Assembly (NCBI RefSeq): GCF_001792815.1
Contig: NZ_CP017674.1
Location: forward strand, 2,604,001-2,668,000
Length of the DNA: 64,000 nucleotides
Direction of reading: 5' to 3'
Source: Microbacterium sp. BH-3-3-3
Lineage (GTDB): Bacteria; Actinomycetota; Actinomycetes; Actinomycetales; Microbacteriaceae
Shown piece after piece: positions 32,710 to 40,752 of this stretch; the first letter of the stretch is position 1, and the number at the start of each line of letters is the position of its first letter. The translations under genes and the position numbers were made by a program. The notes beneath the pieces were generated by a model. That model had not been told where the DNA came from and did no database searches. It saw only the letters and a list, made by a program, of their open reading frames with translations.

Positions 32710-35025
32710 GTGAAACCGCTGGGACATCCGCGTCGCCCCTCTCGATTCCTGACCATCCTCGCGACGCTGGCGTTCACGGCGAGCGCCCTCATGCTGAGCG
32801 GCGTGGCCACGGCCGCGTCGGCGGTCGATACGCCGTCGGCATCCGAGGTTGCCGCGTGCCGTGCGCCGGCGGGGGACAGCCCGCTTCGGGAGGGATTCCC
32901 CCTGCCGGCGAACGCGCTTCCCCCCTCGGGTTCCCCGGTGGTCGCGACGCTGTACGTCGACTTCGACGATGCGCCCGGAGACCCTCGGGAGATCCCCGGG
33001 ATCGAGGAGACCCTCGACGTCTCGGTGAAGGCGCTCGACGATGCTTCGCGCGGCGCGCTGACCCTTCAGAGACGGTCGCATCCCGAGTGGACGCGGTTGG
33101 CCGGATCGTCTGCCGAGTGGGAAGAGGGTCAGCAGGATCTCGCGAGTGCCGTCGCCGCCACCGACGACGTCGTCGACTTCTCGACCGTCGACGTGGTCTG
33201 GGTGGTCTGGACGACGAAGACCCCGCGTGACGCCTTCCGCTCTCACGCGGGCAACGACTACGGGGTGGTGGCTGACGGACGCACTCTGACGCACGGGGCG
33301 CTGCTGCGGCAGGTCGATCTCAACGGGGGCGGCCATTGGGTGCCCACGCACGAGATGGGTCACGTCCTCGGTCTGCCCGACCTGTACGACACGTCGAATG
33401 ACGGGGCGCCGTCGACGCGATGGACCGGACCGTGGGACCTGATGGGCTCGACGATCGGTCCGGGGCATGCGTACTTCGCCTGGCACCGATGGATGCTCGG
33501 CTGGGCGAGCGACGCACAGGTCGCCTGCGTGCTGCCCGGTGAGACGCGCACCGTGTCTCTGTCGCCGGTGCAGTCCGACGGCCCGACCCTGCTCGCCGCG
33601 GTGCGTCTCGACGCCTCGCGCGTGCTGACCGTCGAGTCCCGGCGCGCCGAGAAGTGGGACGTCGGCATTCCCCACGAGGGCGTCCTCGTGTCCACCGTCG
33701 ACGTGTCTCGCACGACGGGCGACGGCCCGATCCAGGTCGAGTTCGCCGATGGCCGGCATCCCGACGTCCGGAATGAGGCGACGCTGCTGGACGCCCCGCT
33801 GCGCCTCGGCGAGACGTACACGGATGCCGCGACGGGCGTCTCGATCCACGTGGACAGCACGGGCGCCGACGTCGATGTCGTACGGGTGGACGCGTCGTCG
33901 ATCACTCCGCGGCCCGTGACCGCCACGAAGACGATCGCCACGTACCGGACCACGAACGACGGTGACGAGGTCATCCCGCTCGATGACCTCGTCACCCGCG
34001 GCACGGGAGTGGATGCCGTCGCCTTCGGCACGTTCGACCTGAGGGACGACGGCGCGTTCCTGCGGAATGGAGAGCCCTTCTTCGCCGACACCGACCCGGA
34101 CGCACGGGCCGAGCTCGCCGAGCTCCGTGCCGCCGGGATTCCCGTCGTCGTGACCCTCGGCGGCGAATCCGCGTCGATCTGGTCGGTGCTGAGCCGGGAC
34201 TTCGACCGCTACTACGGAAACCTCCGCGGGTATCTGCAGATGAACTCGTTCGACGCCGTCGAGCTCGACATCCGCACGGACCTCGACACGGGCATGATCG
34301 TGCGACTGGTCGACGCTCTGCGCCGTGACCTCGGCCCGCTGTCCACCGTGTCGCTCGTCGGTGACGAGGCGGCGTTCGCGGGAGCAAGCGACTCGGCTCC
34401 CGACTATCCCGCCGTCGCGGCGGCGCGCGGCGACGACGTGGCGTGGTTCGCCCTTCGCCTCGCCTGCGACGCCGTGGTGACCGGCGACGGCTACCGCCGG
34501 TTGGTCGCCCAACTGGGGATGCCACCCGAGAAGGTCGTCCTGTCGGCCAGCACCTCGCCCGCTCTCTGCCCCGCGGGAAGCGCGTTCACCTCGCCCGACG
34601 AGCTCGCTCGATCGCTCCAGGACATCGTCGCTGCCGAGCCGCGGTTCGGCGGAGTCCGGGGGGACGAATACGCCGGGGCCCTTCCGGGCGGTGCATCGGC
34701 ACCGTGGCAGTGGTTCGCGACGATGACCGCCGCGATGAACGACCCCGCGCCGCAGCCGACGGTGTCTCCGCAGCCGACGGCGTCGCCGGATCCGACGGCG
34801 TCGCCGGAGCCGAGCGTCTCGCCGGAGCCGAGCGTCTCGCCGGAGCCGAGCGTCTCGCCGGAGCCGACGGCCTCCGCTGACCCGACCGCGTCGGCCGCCC
34901 CCGGCCGTCCGAGCGGGCTCGCCCAGAGCGGCGCCGTGGTGTGGCTCGGGCTTGTTCCCGTCGCGGGGGCGATCATCGCCGCCGGCGTTCTGCTGTCCCC
35001 GCGGAGGCGCCGGACGACGATCTGA
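32710..35025 (+). CDS. Secreted, wall-anchored M6-like metalloprotease fused to a degenerate GH18-like domain
   Basis: 771 residues from GTG 32710. A signal peptide (FLTILATLAFTASALMLSGVATAASA) leads into a peptidase domain with zinc site HEMGHVLGLPD (H214, E215, H218, D224), similar to M6 immune-inhibitor-A peptidases. Residues about 420-670 resemble a GH18 barrel (AGIPVVVTLGGESASIW, then FDAVELDIR at 514-522). The family's DxxDxDxE has become DAVELDIR, so the catalytic Glu is Arg (R522). A proline-serine stalk of six-residue repeats (about 682-722) precedes LAQSG, a membrane helix and RRRR, a sortase-type anchor variant. It probably cleaves extracellular protein while binding a glycan. Confidence 0.82.
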   Translation: MKPLGHPRRPSRFLTILATLAFTASALMLSGVATAASAVDTPSASEVAACRAPAGDSPLREGFPLPANALPPSGSPVVATLYVDFDDAPGDPREIPGIEETLDVSVKALDDASRGALTLQRRSHPEWTRLAGSSAEWEEGQQDLASAVAATDDVVDFSTVDVVWVVWTTKTPRDAFRSHAGNDYGVVADGRTLTHGALLRQVDLNGGGHWVPTHEMGHVLGLPDLYDTSNDGAPSTRWTGPWDLMGSTIGPGHAYFAWHRWMLGWASDAQVACVLPGETRTVSLSPVQSDGPTLLAAVRLDASRVLTVESRRAEKWDVGIPHEGVLVSTVDVSRTTGDGPIQVEFADGRHPDVRNEATLLDAPLRLGETYTDAATGVSIHVDSTGADVDVVRVDASSITPRPVTATKTIATYRTTNDGDEVIPLDDLVTRGTGVDAVAFGTFDLRDDGAFLRNGEPFFADTDPDARAELAELRAAGIPVVVTLGGESASIWSVLSRDFDRYYGNLRGYLQMNSFDAVELDIRTDLDTGMIVRLVDALRRDLGPLSTVSLVGDEAAFAGASDSAPDYPAVAAARGDDVAWFALRLACDAVVTGDGYRRLVAQLGMPPEKVVLSASTSPALCPAGSAFTSPDELARSLQDIVAAEPRFGGVRGDEYAGALPGGASAPWQWFATMTAAMNDPAPQPTVSPQPTASPDPTASPEPSVSPEPSVSPEPSVSPEPTASADPTASAAPGRPSGLAQSGAVVWLGLVPVAGAIIAAGVLLSPRRRRTTI
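34754..34872 (+). repeat. Tandem 18 bp repeats encoding SPEPSV units
   Basis: Three identical 18 bp units TCGCCGGAGCCGAGCGTC at 34801-34854 lie in a longer run of diverged units (SPQPTA, SPDPTA, SPEPTA). They encode the proline-rich stalk of the wall-anchored protease. Copy number could vary between strains. Confidence 0.85.
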
Positions 35026-35106
35026 GGCCGGTCCTGCTCTCTCCGCGAGGCAGGGAGAGCAGCACCGCATCGCGGCGGCGGATCGTCTCCGCCCGAAAAC
35101 GAGACA

Positions 35107-35139
35107 AGGCCCGGTCGGAATTTCTTCCGGACCGGACCT
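35107..35139 (-). terminator. Terminator hairpin downstream of tRNA-Arg
   Basis: Arms AGGCCCGGTCGGAA and TTCCGGACCGGACCT pair imperfectly around TTTC. They are enclosed by an outer GAGACA (35101) / TGTCTC (35144) pair. The hairpin follows the tRNA gene on the minus strand and faces the protease gene end. Confidence 0.65.
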
Positions 35140-35158
35140 CTACTGTCTCAACACAGTG

Positions 35159-35231
35159 TGCGCCCGAAGGGACTCGAACCCCTAACCTTCTGATCCGTAG
35201 TCAGATGCTCTATCCATTGAGCTACGGGCGC
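35159..35231 (-). tRNA. tRNA-Arg (anticodon ACG)
   Basis: 73 nt cloverleaf on the minus strand. The acceptor stem is GCGCCCG/CGGGCGC. The D arm contains TAGCTCAATGGATAGAGCA. The anticodon stem TCTGA/TCAGA encloses loop CTACGGA with anticodon ACG. The T arm is AGGGGTTCGAGTCCCT, and the discriminator is A. CCA is not encoded. Confidence 0.96.
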
Positions 35232-35377
35232 AGGGCCTCCGCGCGAAACGGCGCGCAGGCCGTGGTCAAGCATAGCCGCGACCCCGGGGCACGTCTAATC
35301 GGCCCCGAACGGCGTGCATCCCGGGCGTGGCGCACAGGTGACCACACGGTGTCGGACGGGACACGTACGCTGGCGAC

Positions 35378-36874
35378 ATGAGCGCCTACGTCTCCGCGTT
35401 CGAGCTGTTCTCCATCGGGATCGGACCCTCGAGCTCCCACACCGTCGGCCCCATGCGCGCGGCCGTCGATTTCGCCGCCCGGCTGCGCGCTCACGGCATC
35501 CTCGAGCGGGTGGCATCCGTCTCGTGCGCGCTCTACGGATCGCTCGGTGCGACCGGCATCGGCCATGGCACCCCCGACGCCGTCGTGGCGGGCCTGCAGG
35601 GCCTCGAGCCCGAGACCGTGGATCCGGATGCCGTCCGCCGCGCGTGGTCGGACTGGCCCGACGGGCGTTCCCTCCGCCTCGCCGGCGAGCATGAGATCCC
35701 GTTCGCGAAGAGCGATGTCGCCCTCGTGCCCCGGACGCGCCTTCCCGGGCATCCCAACGCCCTCACCCTCGTCGCGCGCGACGCCGACGGGGTCGTCCTC
35801 GTCGAGGAGACGTTCTACTCGATCGGCGGGGGCTTCATCCGCCGCGAGGGCGAACCGTCGGCTGTCGCGGCCGCGCCCATGCCGCTCGCCTTCGACGACG
35901 CGGCCACCCTGATCGAGCTGTGCGACGAGCGCGGCATCACCATCGCCGAAGCCGCGCGCCTCAACGAAGCGGCCCTGCGCTCCGACGACGAGATCGCCGC
36001 GGGCCTCGACCGCATCTGGGACGCCATGGCCACCTGCGTCGACGCCGGCCTGCGCAACGACGGGGTGCTCCCCGGCATCCTGAAGGTCAAGCGCCGAGCC
36101 GCCGTCATCCGAGGACAGCTGGATGCCATCGAGGCCGAGGGTCATCGAGAGTTGCCGGGGGAGTGGCTCGGGGCGTTCGCGCTTGCCGTGAACGAAGAGA
36201 ACGCGGCCGGTGGTCGAGTCGTGACGGCGCCCACGAACGGCGCGGCTGGAATCCTTCCGGCGGTGGCGATGTACTGGTGGCGTTTCCTCGCCGACTCGGG
36301 ACTGGGGGCGGGCAACGCCGTGACCCCCTACGGCGAGCTGGTGGGCAGCGCTCTTCTCGGGTACGACGGCCACGCTGTCACCCGCGGCGAGGTCGCCGCG
36401 TGGGACGACGGTGACGTGGCCGAGGCGAACCGTCGCCGTGGCATTCGACGCTTCCTGCTCACCGCGACGGCGCTCGGCTCGCTCTTCAAAGCCAACGCGT
36501 CGATCTCGGGCGCCGAGGGCGGGTGCCAGGCCGAAGTCGGCTCCGCGTGCGCGATGGCCGCGGGTGGTCTCACCGCCGTCATGGGTGGGACGAACCGGCA
36601 GATCGAGAACGCGGCCGAGATCGCGATGGAGCACCATCTGGGCCTGACGTGCGATCCGGTGGGTGGGCTCGTGCAGATCCCCTGCATCGAGCGCAACGCC
36701 ATCGCCGCGTCGACGGCGGTCACCGCGGCGCGGCTCGCGCTGCGCGGCGACGGCTCGCACTACGTCTCGCTCGACGCGGTGGTCGAGACCATGCGCCAGA
36801 CCGGCATCGACATGTCGACGAAGTACAAAGAGACCAGCGAGGGCGGCCTGGCGGTCAACGTCATCGAGTGCTGA
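35378..36874 (+). CDS. sdaA: L-serine ammonia-lyase, iron-sulfur type
   Basis: 498 residues. Converts L-serine to pyruvate and ammonia. The N-terminal beta domain starts [24 protein letters not shown]. The catalytic domain has [18 protein letters not shown] and [24 protein letters not shown]. The three cysteines of the 4Fe-4S cluster are visible in [11 protein letters not shown] and [22 protein letters not shown]. The C-terminal [29 protein letters not shown] is also typical. It is about 40 residues longer than many homologues, the extra part lying around [22 protein letters not shown] and [14 protein letters not shown]. It stands alone and converges with a MarR gene. Confidence 0.96.
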   Translation: MSAYVSAFELFSIGIGPSSSHTVGPMRAAVDFAARLRAHGILERVASVSCALYGSLGATGIGHGTPDAVVAGLQGLEPETVDPDAVRRAWSDWPDGRSLRLAGEHEIPFAKSDVALVPRTRLPGHPNALTLVARDADGVVLVEETFYSIGGGFIRREGEPSAVAAAPMPLAFDDAATLIELCDERGITIAEAARLNEAALRSDDEIAAGLDRIWDAMATCVDAGLRNDGVLPGILKVKRRAAVIRGQLDAIEAEGHRELPGEWLGAFALAVNEENAAGGRVVTAPTNGAAGILPAVAMYWWRFLADSGLGAGNAVTPYGELVGSALLGYDGHAVTRGEVAAWDDGDVAEANRRRGIRRFLLTATALGSLFKANASISGAEGGCQAEVGSACAMAAGGLTAVMGGTNRQIENAAEIAMEHHLGLTCDPVGGLVQIPCIERNAIAASTAVTAARLALRGDGSHYVSLDAVVETMRQTGIDMSTKYKETSEGGLAVNVIEC

Positions 36875-36928
36875 CGCACGCGGCTCGGCTGGTCGCCGCG
36901 CGCCCGCGGACCGGCCAGGAGGCCGTCG

Positions 36929-37360
36929 TCAGGCGGGGGCGCGCAGTTTCGCGGTGAGCGCCTGCAGCTGGGCGAGCTCGTCGTTGTCGAGGCGCGCCAT
37001 GCGCGCGGCGATCGAGCGGCCGTGGGCGGCGGCGATGCCCCGGAACGTGACGGCGCCGGCTTCGGTGGCGGTCACGAGCGAGCCTCGACCGTCTTCGGGG
37101 TCGGCGCACTTGGTGAGCAGGCCTCGCGTGACCATGCGCTCGACCAGGCGTGACACGCTCGGCTGGCTGATGAGCATGTTGCCCGTGACGTCGCGCAGGC
37201 GTGCCGTCATGCGCGGTGACCGCGTGACGGTGAGGAGCACGTCGTACTCGGCCTGCGTCAGCTCGGTGCTGTCGAAGTCGGACCGGATGTCTTCGAACAC
37301 CTCGTGCTGTGCGCGGAAGAGGCTCTCCCATGCCTGCACGGCGAGACGTCGATCGGTCAT
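36929..37360 (-). CDS. MarR-family transcriptional regulator
   Basis: 143 residues from ATG 37360 (MTDRRLAVQAWESLFRAQHEVFEDIRSDFD). The winged helix is clear: LTQAEYDVLLTVTRSPRMTARLRDVTGNMLISQPSVSRLVERMVTRGLLTKCADPEDGRGSLVTATEAG. The 5' region contains the GGCCGGTC hairpin and the 68 bp structured element described separately. On its own strand these would form a leader or promoter region 68-180 bp before the start. Its targets are unknown. Confidence 0.9.
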   Translation of the reverse strand: MTDRRLAVQAWESLFRAQHEVFEDIRSDFDSTELTQAEYDVLLTVTRSPRMTARLRDVTGNMLISQPSVSRLVERMVTRGLLTKCADPEDGRGSLVTATEAGAVTFRGIAAAHGRSIAARMARLDNDELAQLQALTAKLRAPA

Positions 37361-37427
37361 GCATTCAGCGTAGAGGGAGGACGCCTCGGGAGGACGCGCT
37401 CTCGGGCCCCTCCTGTGGACAAAGAGT

Positions 37428-37461
37428 AAGGGCCGGTCGGAGAGGCTTCCGACCGGCCCTT
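37428..37461. terminator. GGCCGGTC hairpin, copy A
   Basis: Arms AAGGGCCGGTCGG (37428-37440) and CCGACCGGCCCTT (37449-37461) are a perfect 13 bp inverted repeat with an 8 nt loop. It looks like a terminator in both directions, but no plus-strand gene ends here. It lies 67 bp upstream of the minus-strand marR start and 12 bp from the 68 bp element. Confidence 0.75.
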
Positions 37462-37474
37462 GTCCCTGCACCAA

Positions 37475-37542
37475 GAGTGTCCTGCAATCACATGTCGGTA
37501 GCTGCCACAGCAAAACAACTACCGTGCGAGCACTCTATAACG
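37475..37542. repeat. 68 bp conserved structured element, copy A
   Basis: Identical to 44415-44482 except for one base (C/T at the GTGYGAG position). It contains an outer inverted repeat AGAGTG/CACTCT (37474-37479, 37531-37536) and an inner one CGGTAGCTG/CAACTACCG (37496-37504, 37516-37524; one G-U if RNA). Read on the minus strand it would be a structured 5' leader followed by the GGCCGGTC hairpin and then marR. Short reading frames through it are shadows. Similarity continues weakly to about 37570 (TAACGGA..GGAAGAGT). Confidence 0.85.
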
Positions 37543-37601
37543 ACGAGATAACGGAAGGGAAGAGTTCGCCGTTATCTTTTCGTGATCGCATCGCGCGCCG
37601 G

Positions 37602-37661
37602 TGTCCGATGACAGTGATCCTGTCGTCCGTGCCATTGATTCTGTGGGCGGGTCTCGCGATA
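37602..37661 (+). repeat. TGTC-headed repeat array A (candidate transposon end)
   Basis: TGTCCGATGACAGTGATCC (19 bp), then a 21 bp unit TGTCGTCCGTGCCATTGATTC split across 37621-37641, then a diverged TGTGGGCGGGTC unit. The first ten bases GGTGTCCGAT and the 19/21 spacing match array B at 44548. Tandem units of about 20 bp headed by TGT are typical of transposase binding sites at Tn7/IS21/Tn552-like ends. Confidence 0.5.
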
Positions 37662-37793
37662 GGCAGCGATTGGCTTTCGGTCTTCAGGTCATGGACATGG
37701 TCCTTGCGCCCGCCTAAGACCGGCACAGGACCGGGGACGGTTCACCGTTCCCAGCGCTCTGTGTGGTGTCACGCTGCTAAGGAGGATCAACCC

Positions 37794-37838
37794 GTGGTTG
37801 GTAGTCGGCTTCATCGTGTCGTCCGTACCGTCGAGTGA
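37794..37838 (+). CDS. Possible 14-residue leader peptide before the ABC exporter
   Basis: AAGGAGG at 37779-37785 is the strongest ribosome site in the region, and it is placed eight bases before GTG 37794. That frame encodes VVGSRLHRVVRTVE and stops at 37838, 22 bp before the exporter ATPase start. The peptide is basic and valine/arginine-rich. It could couple or attenuate translation of the exporter genes. It may instead be a remnant of a lost gene start. Confidence 0.4.
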   Translation: MVGSRLHRVVRTVE

Positions 37839-37860
37839 CAAGCGATGGATGGAGGCTTCT

Positions 37861-38787
37861 GTGGCGATCGAGGTTCGTTCCTTGAGTAAGAGATACGGCA
37901 GCAAGTCGGCGGTGAATGATGCGTCGTTCGAGGTACAGGGCGGGCGAGTAACCGGGTTTCTCGGGCCGAACGGCGCGGGAAAGTCCACGACGATGCGGCT
38001 GATGGTCGGGTTGGACCGGCCCTCGTCGGGTGAGGCGTTGATCGACGGACAGCGGTACGCCGGCTTGCGGTTGCCGCTTCGTCAGGTCGGCGCACTGCTG
38101 GATGCGAAGTCAGCGCATCGCTCCCGCACGGCTGTCAATCATCTGCGCGCGGTCGCCGCCACCCACGGGATCGGGCGGGCGAGGGTAGACGAGGTGATCG
38201 ACCTGGCCGGGCTCACGTCGGTCGCCCGCAAACGGGTGGGCAGCTTCTCGCTGGGGATGTCGCAGCGGGTCGGGATCGCTGTCGCGTTGCTCGGCGATCC
38301 GGGCACGCTGATTCTGGATGAGCCGGTGAACGGTCTTGATCCAGACGGGGTGACCTGGATGCGGGAACTGCTGCGCGGTCTCGCGGCCGAGGGGCGAACA
38401 GTTTTCTTGTCATCGCATCTCCTGACCGAGCTGGCGCTGGTCGCCTCGCATGTGATCGTGATCGGGCGGGGTCGCATCCTCGCCGATACCCCGGTCGACG
38501 CGCTGACGCACGGTACGTCGGTGCGAGTGCGCACGGACGGACTGAACGCACTGAAACTGATTCTGACGCGCGCGGGCGGAACGTTCGTCGTCCGCGGCGA
38601 CGACACAATGGATGTCGGCGGTCTCGAGGCGGAGGATATTGCCCGTATCGCGGCCGAGCACGACATTGTGCTCTTTGAGGTGACGCCGGTGGGGCGCACA
38701 CTCGAGGAAGCGTACAGAGAACTCACTCGCGGCGCGGTGGAGTACGAAGCGACGGGCGCGAGCAGCCGTGACGACGACATCTCCTGA
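37861..38787 (+). CDS. ABC exporter ATP-binding protein
   Basis: 308 residues from GTG 37861, which has GGAGG five bases upstream. Walker A GPNGAGKST is at residues 35-43. The signature is SLGMSQRV, Walker B LILDEP, and the switch histidine is in VFLSSHLLTEL. A C-terminal region of about 90 residues (VRVRTDGLNALKLILTRAGG ... LEEAYRELT) is typical of drug, lantibiotic or bacitracin-type exporters (CcmA/BcrA group). Two permease genes and an SdpI-like gene follow, then a NarL-type two-component system, as in self-immunity or antibiotic-response loci. Base composition is less GC-rich than the core genes, suggesting transfer. Confidence 0.93.
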   Translation: MAIEVRSLSKRYGSKSAVNDASFEVQGGRVTGFLGPNGAGKSTTMRLMVGLDRPSSGEALIDGQRYAGLRLPLRQVGALLDAKSAHRSRTAVNHLRAVAATHGIGRARVDEVIDLAGLTSVARKRVGSFSLGMSQRVGIAVALLGDPGTLILDEPVNGLDPDGVTWMRELLRGLAAEGRTVFLSSHLLTELALVASHVIVIGRGRILADTPVDALTHGTSVRVRTDGLNALKLILTRAGGTFVVRGDDTMDVGGLEAEDIARIAAEHDIVLFEVTPVGRTLEEAYRELTRGAVEYEATGASSRDDDIS

Positions 38788-39543
38788 CCTGGCGGTCGGG
38801 CGGGTCAGCTTCGGCAGGGTGCTACGCAGCGAGTGGATCAAGTTCGTCACGCTGCGCTCGAACCTCCCGGTGTTCGGTGCAGTCGTCGTCGGTCTGGCCG
38901 TGATGGGCGTACTGCCGGCTCTCGCCGCCCGTGCTGACTCGGGGTTGTCTGCCGGGGTCGCTGCCCAGGATGTGTTGGGGAGCATGTCGTGGGTGCAATT
39001 GTTGGTGGCGGTACCCGCCGTGGTGTTCTTCGCGTCGGAATACTCGTCCGGTTCGGCTCGAGTGACGTTCCTGGCCGTGCCGACCCGCATCCCTGTTCTG
39101 CTCGGCAAGCAGCTCGCCATCGCTGTGCCCGCCGGGCTGGCAGGTATCGCGGGGGCCGCGATCGCGTTCGGGGAAACGCGCTGCTGCTGGATGTGCCTCC
39201 AGATGTATGGGCCGCGGTGCGGGCAGTGGCAGGTGCAGGCCTTTACCTTGCGGCGATCGCGGCGCTGTCGGTCGCGGTGGCCGCGATCGTCCGCAATCTT
39301 GTCGGCGCGCTGCTGACCGTGGCGGTGCTGCTGACGGTGGCCCCGCTGATGGTGACCCTGATCCCGATCGAATGGGTTCAGCGCACCGCAGCCTGGCTGC
39401 CGACCCCGGCGGGACAGCTCGTGTTCCTCCCCGACAACCCCGACGCCTCCTTGTCCTGGTGGGGCGGATATCTCGTGCTGCTGGCGTGGGCAGCCGCCGC
39501 AACCCTCATCGCGGGCGGCTTGTTGCGCGCCCGCGACGTGTGA
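38768..39543 (+). pseudogene. ABC exporter permease, disrupted by a frameshift
   Basis: Begins at GTG 38768 inside the end of the ATPase gene. The first frame encodes about 135 residues (SEWIKFVTLRSNLPVFGAVVVGLAVMGVLP ... LLGKQLAIAVPAGLAGIAGAAIAFG). After the G-run at 39170-39173 the family sequence continues one frame back (NALLLDVPPDVW ... LYLAAIAALSVAVAAIVRNLVGALLTVAVLL ... WWGGYLVLLAWAAAATLIAGGLLRARDV). Adding one G restores a 258-residue protein similar to the next gene over its whole length. Either the gene is broken or the assembly lost a base in a homopolymer. Confidence 0.85.
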
Positions 39544-39558
39544 CGAAAGGAAACCTCC

Positions 39559-40377
39559 ATGTCTGTCATCAGCGTCGCCGCCCCGTCTCTGGGACACGGT
39601 CGACCCGCGCTCGTGGGGGCGGTGGCCTCCGAGACGGTGAAACTGACCACCCTGCGCTCGAACTGGATTCTTGCCGCCGTGGCGTTCGTCATGGTCGTCG
39701 GTTCCGGGGTACTGCAAGGGCTGGCGTTGGTATCGCGGTTGACCGACCCGCGGTTCGCCGGGCAGCTCATCGAGGCGCGCCCGATGCAGTTCGTAGACAG
39801 TGTGCTGTGGGCCCAAGTGCTCATTGCCGTCATCGCTGTGCTCGCGGTCACCGGCGAGTATGGGTCGGGACAGATCAAAGTCTCACTGCTGGCCGCCCCG
39901 ACCCGGCTGCCGGTGCTAGCCGCCAAGACGATCGCGGCCGCGGTTCTCGGGTTCGGGGTCGGCACGGTCGGCGCGGGACTGGCGTTGAGCATCCCGCTTA
40001 CGTTCCTGCCCGCCGCGGGGATCGACTATCCGATCGATCTGCCAACGGGGGTGGTCCTGGCATTCGGGTCGGGTGCGTATCTCGCCGCGATCGCCGCGTT
40101 GGCGACCGCGATCGGGATACTGCTGCGCAACGTGGTCGCAGGGCTCGCCGTCACCCTCCCGCTGGTCACGATCCTGCCCTCCGTCGTCGCCTCCATCCCC
40201 GTCCAGGTGATCCGCGACGCGGCCGCGTACTTCCCGACCACCGCGGGCCGGATGCTTATCTCGGATCTGGAGACAACCGCGCCGCTGCAGCCCTGGCAGG
40301 GCTACCTCGTGCTGCTGGGCTGGGTCGCTGTGCTGTGGGTGGCAGCCGCCGTCATGCTCCGCGCGCGAGACGCCTAA
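39559..40377 (+). CDS. ABC exporter permease
   Basis: 272 residues, six membrane helices, ABC-2 type. The start SETVKLTTLRSNWILAAVAFVMVVGSGV parallels SEWIKFVTLRSN of the previous gene. TGEYGSGQIKVSLLAAPTRLPVLAAKTIAA matches SEYSSGSARVTFLAVPTRIPVLLGKQLAI, and both end WQGYLVLLGW.../LRARDA. The two permeases are therefore duplicates that probably form a heterodimer with the ATPase. AAAGGAAACC precedes ATG 39559. This copy is intact. Confidence 0.9.
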   Translation: MSVISVAAPSLGHGRPALVGAVASETVKLTTLRSNWILAAVAFVMVVGSGVLQGLALVSRLTDPRFAGQLIEARPMQFVDSVLWAQVLIAVIAVLAVTGEYGSGQIKVSLLAAPTRLPVLAAKTIAAAVLGFGVGTVGAGLALSIPLTFLPAAGIDYPIDLPTGVVLAFGSGAYLAAIAALATAIGILLRNVVAGLAVTLPLVTILPSVVASIPVQVIRDAAAYFPTTAGRMLISDLETTAPLQPWQGYLVLLGWVAVLWVAAAVMLRARDA

Positions 40378-40399
40378 AGCAAACGAACAGGAGAACACT

Positions 40400-40697
40400 G
40401 TGTCACCATCCATCCTTGATTTCCTCGGCCCAGCGATCGCGCTGCCGCACCCGCGCGGCGCTGAGCAGCACGGACGCCTGGGACGCTGCGCACCGCGGAT
40501 ACGCTCCCTTCCTGATCGGGGGTGGTCTCCTGCTGACGGTGTCCGGTGTGGCCGCGCTCGTCATGGCTCTCGCGGACGCCGCAGGGCTGGTCGGACCCGT
40601 GATGACGGGCGGGATCGTCGCGCTCTTGGCGGCGCTGATCGTCGGAGGGGTCTTCGCGCAGAGGGCGCTGCGCAGTCATCTCACGCAGACTGGATAG
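40400..40697 (+). pseudogene. SdpI-like membrane protein, disrupted by a frameshift
   Basis: GTG 40400 (MSPSILDFLGPAIAL) runs in one frame to about 40444. From 40446 the family text continues in the next frame (RTRAALSSTDAWDAAHRGYAPFLIGGGLLLTVSGVAALVMALADAAGLVG ... ALRSHLTQTG). Removing the C at 40445 gives a continuous 98-residue protein. The RTRATL...AWxAAHR signature followed by two helices is that of SdpI-family proteins, which in Bacillus confer immunity to the SdpC toxin. This is the second single-base frameshift in the cluster. Confidence 0.75.
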
Positions 40698-40752
40698 ACA
40701 CCACGTGTCGAGCATCGTGATCGACACGCCAACGGGCGAGAGGAGGCCGGAC

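Noticed and set aside
34754..34872. Minisatellite outside genes
   Set aside because: It is in frame inside the protease gene and encodes its proline-rich stalk.
37450..37542. Short peptides read through the 68 bp element
   Set aside because: Both frames arise from structured non-coding repeats. No ribosome site is consistently placed, and the one base difference is not informative.
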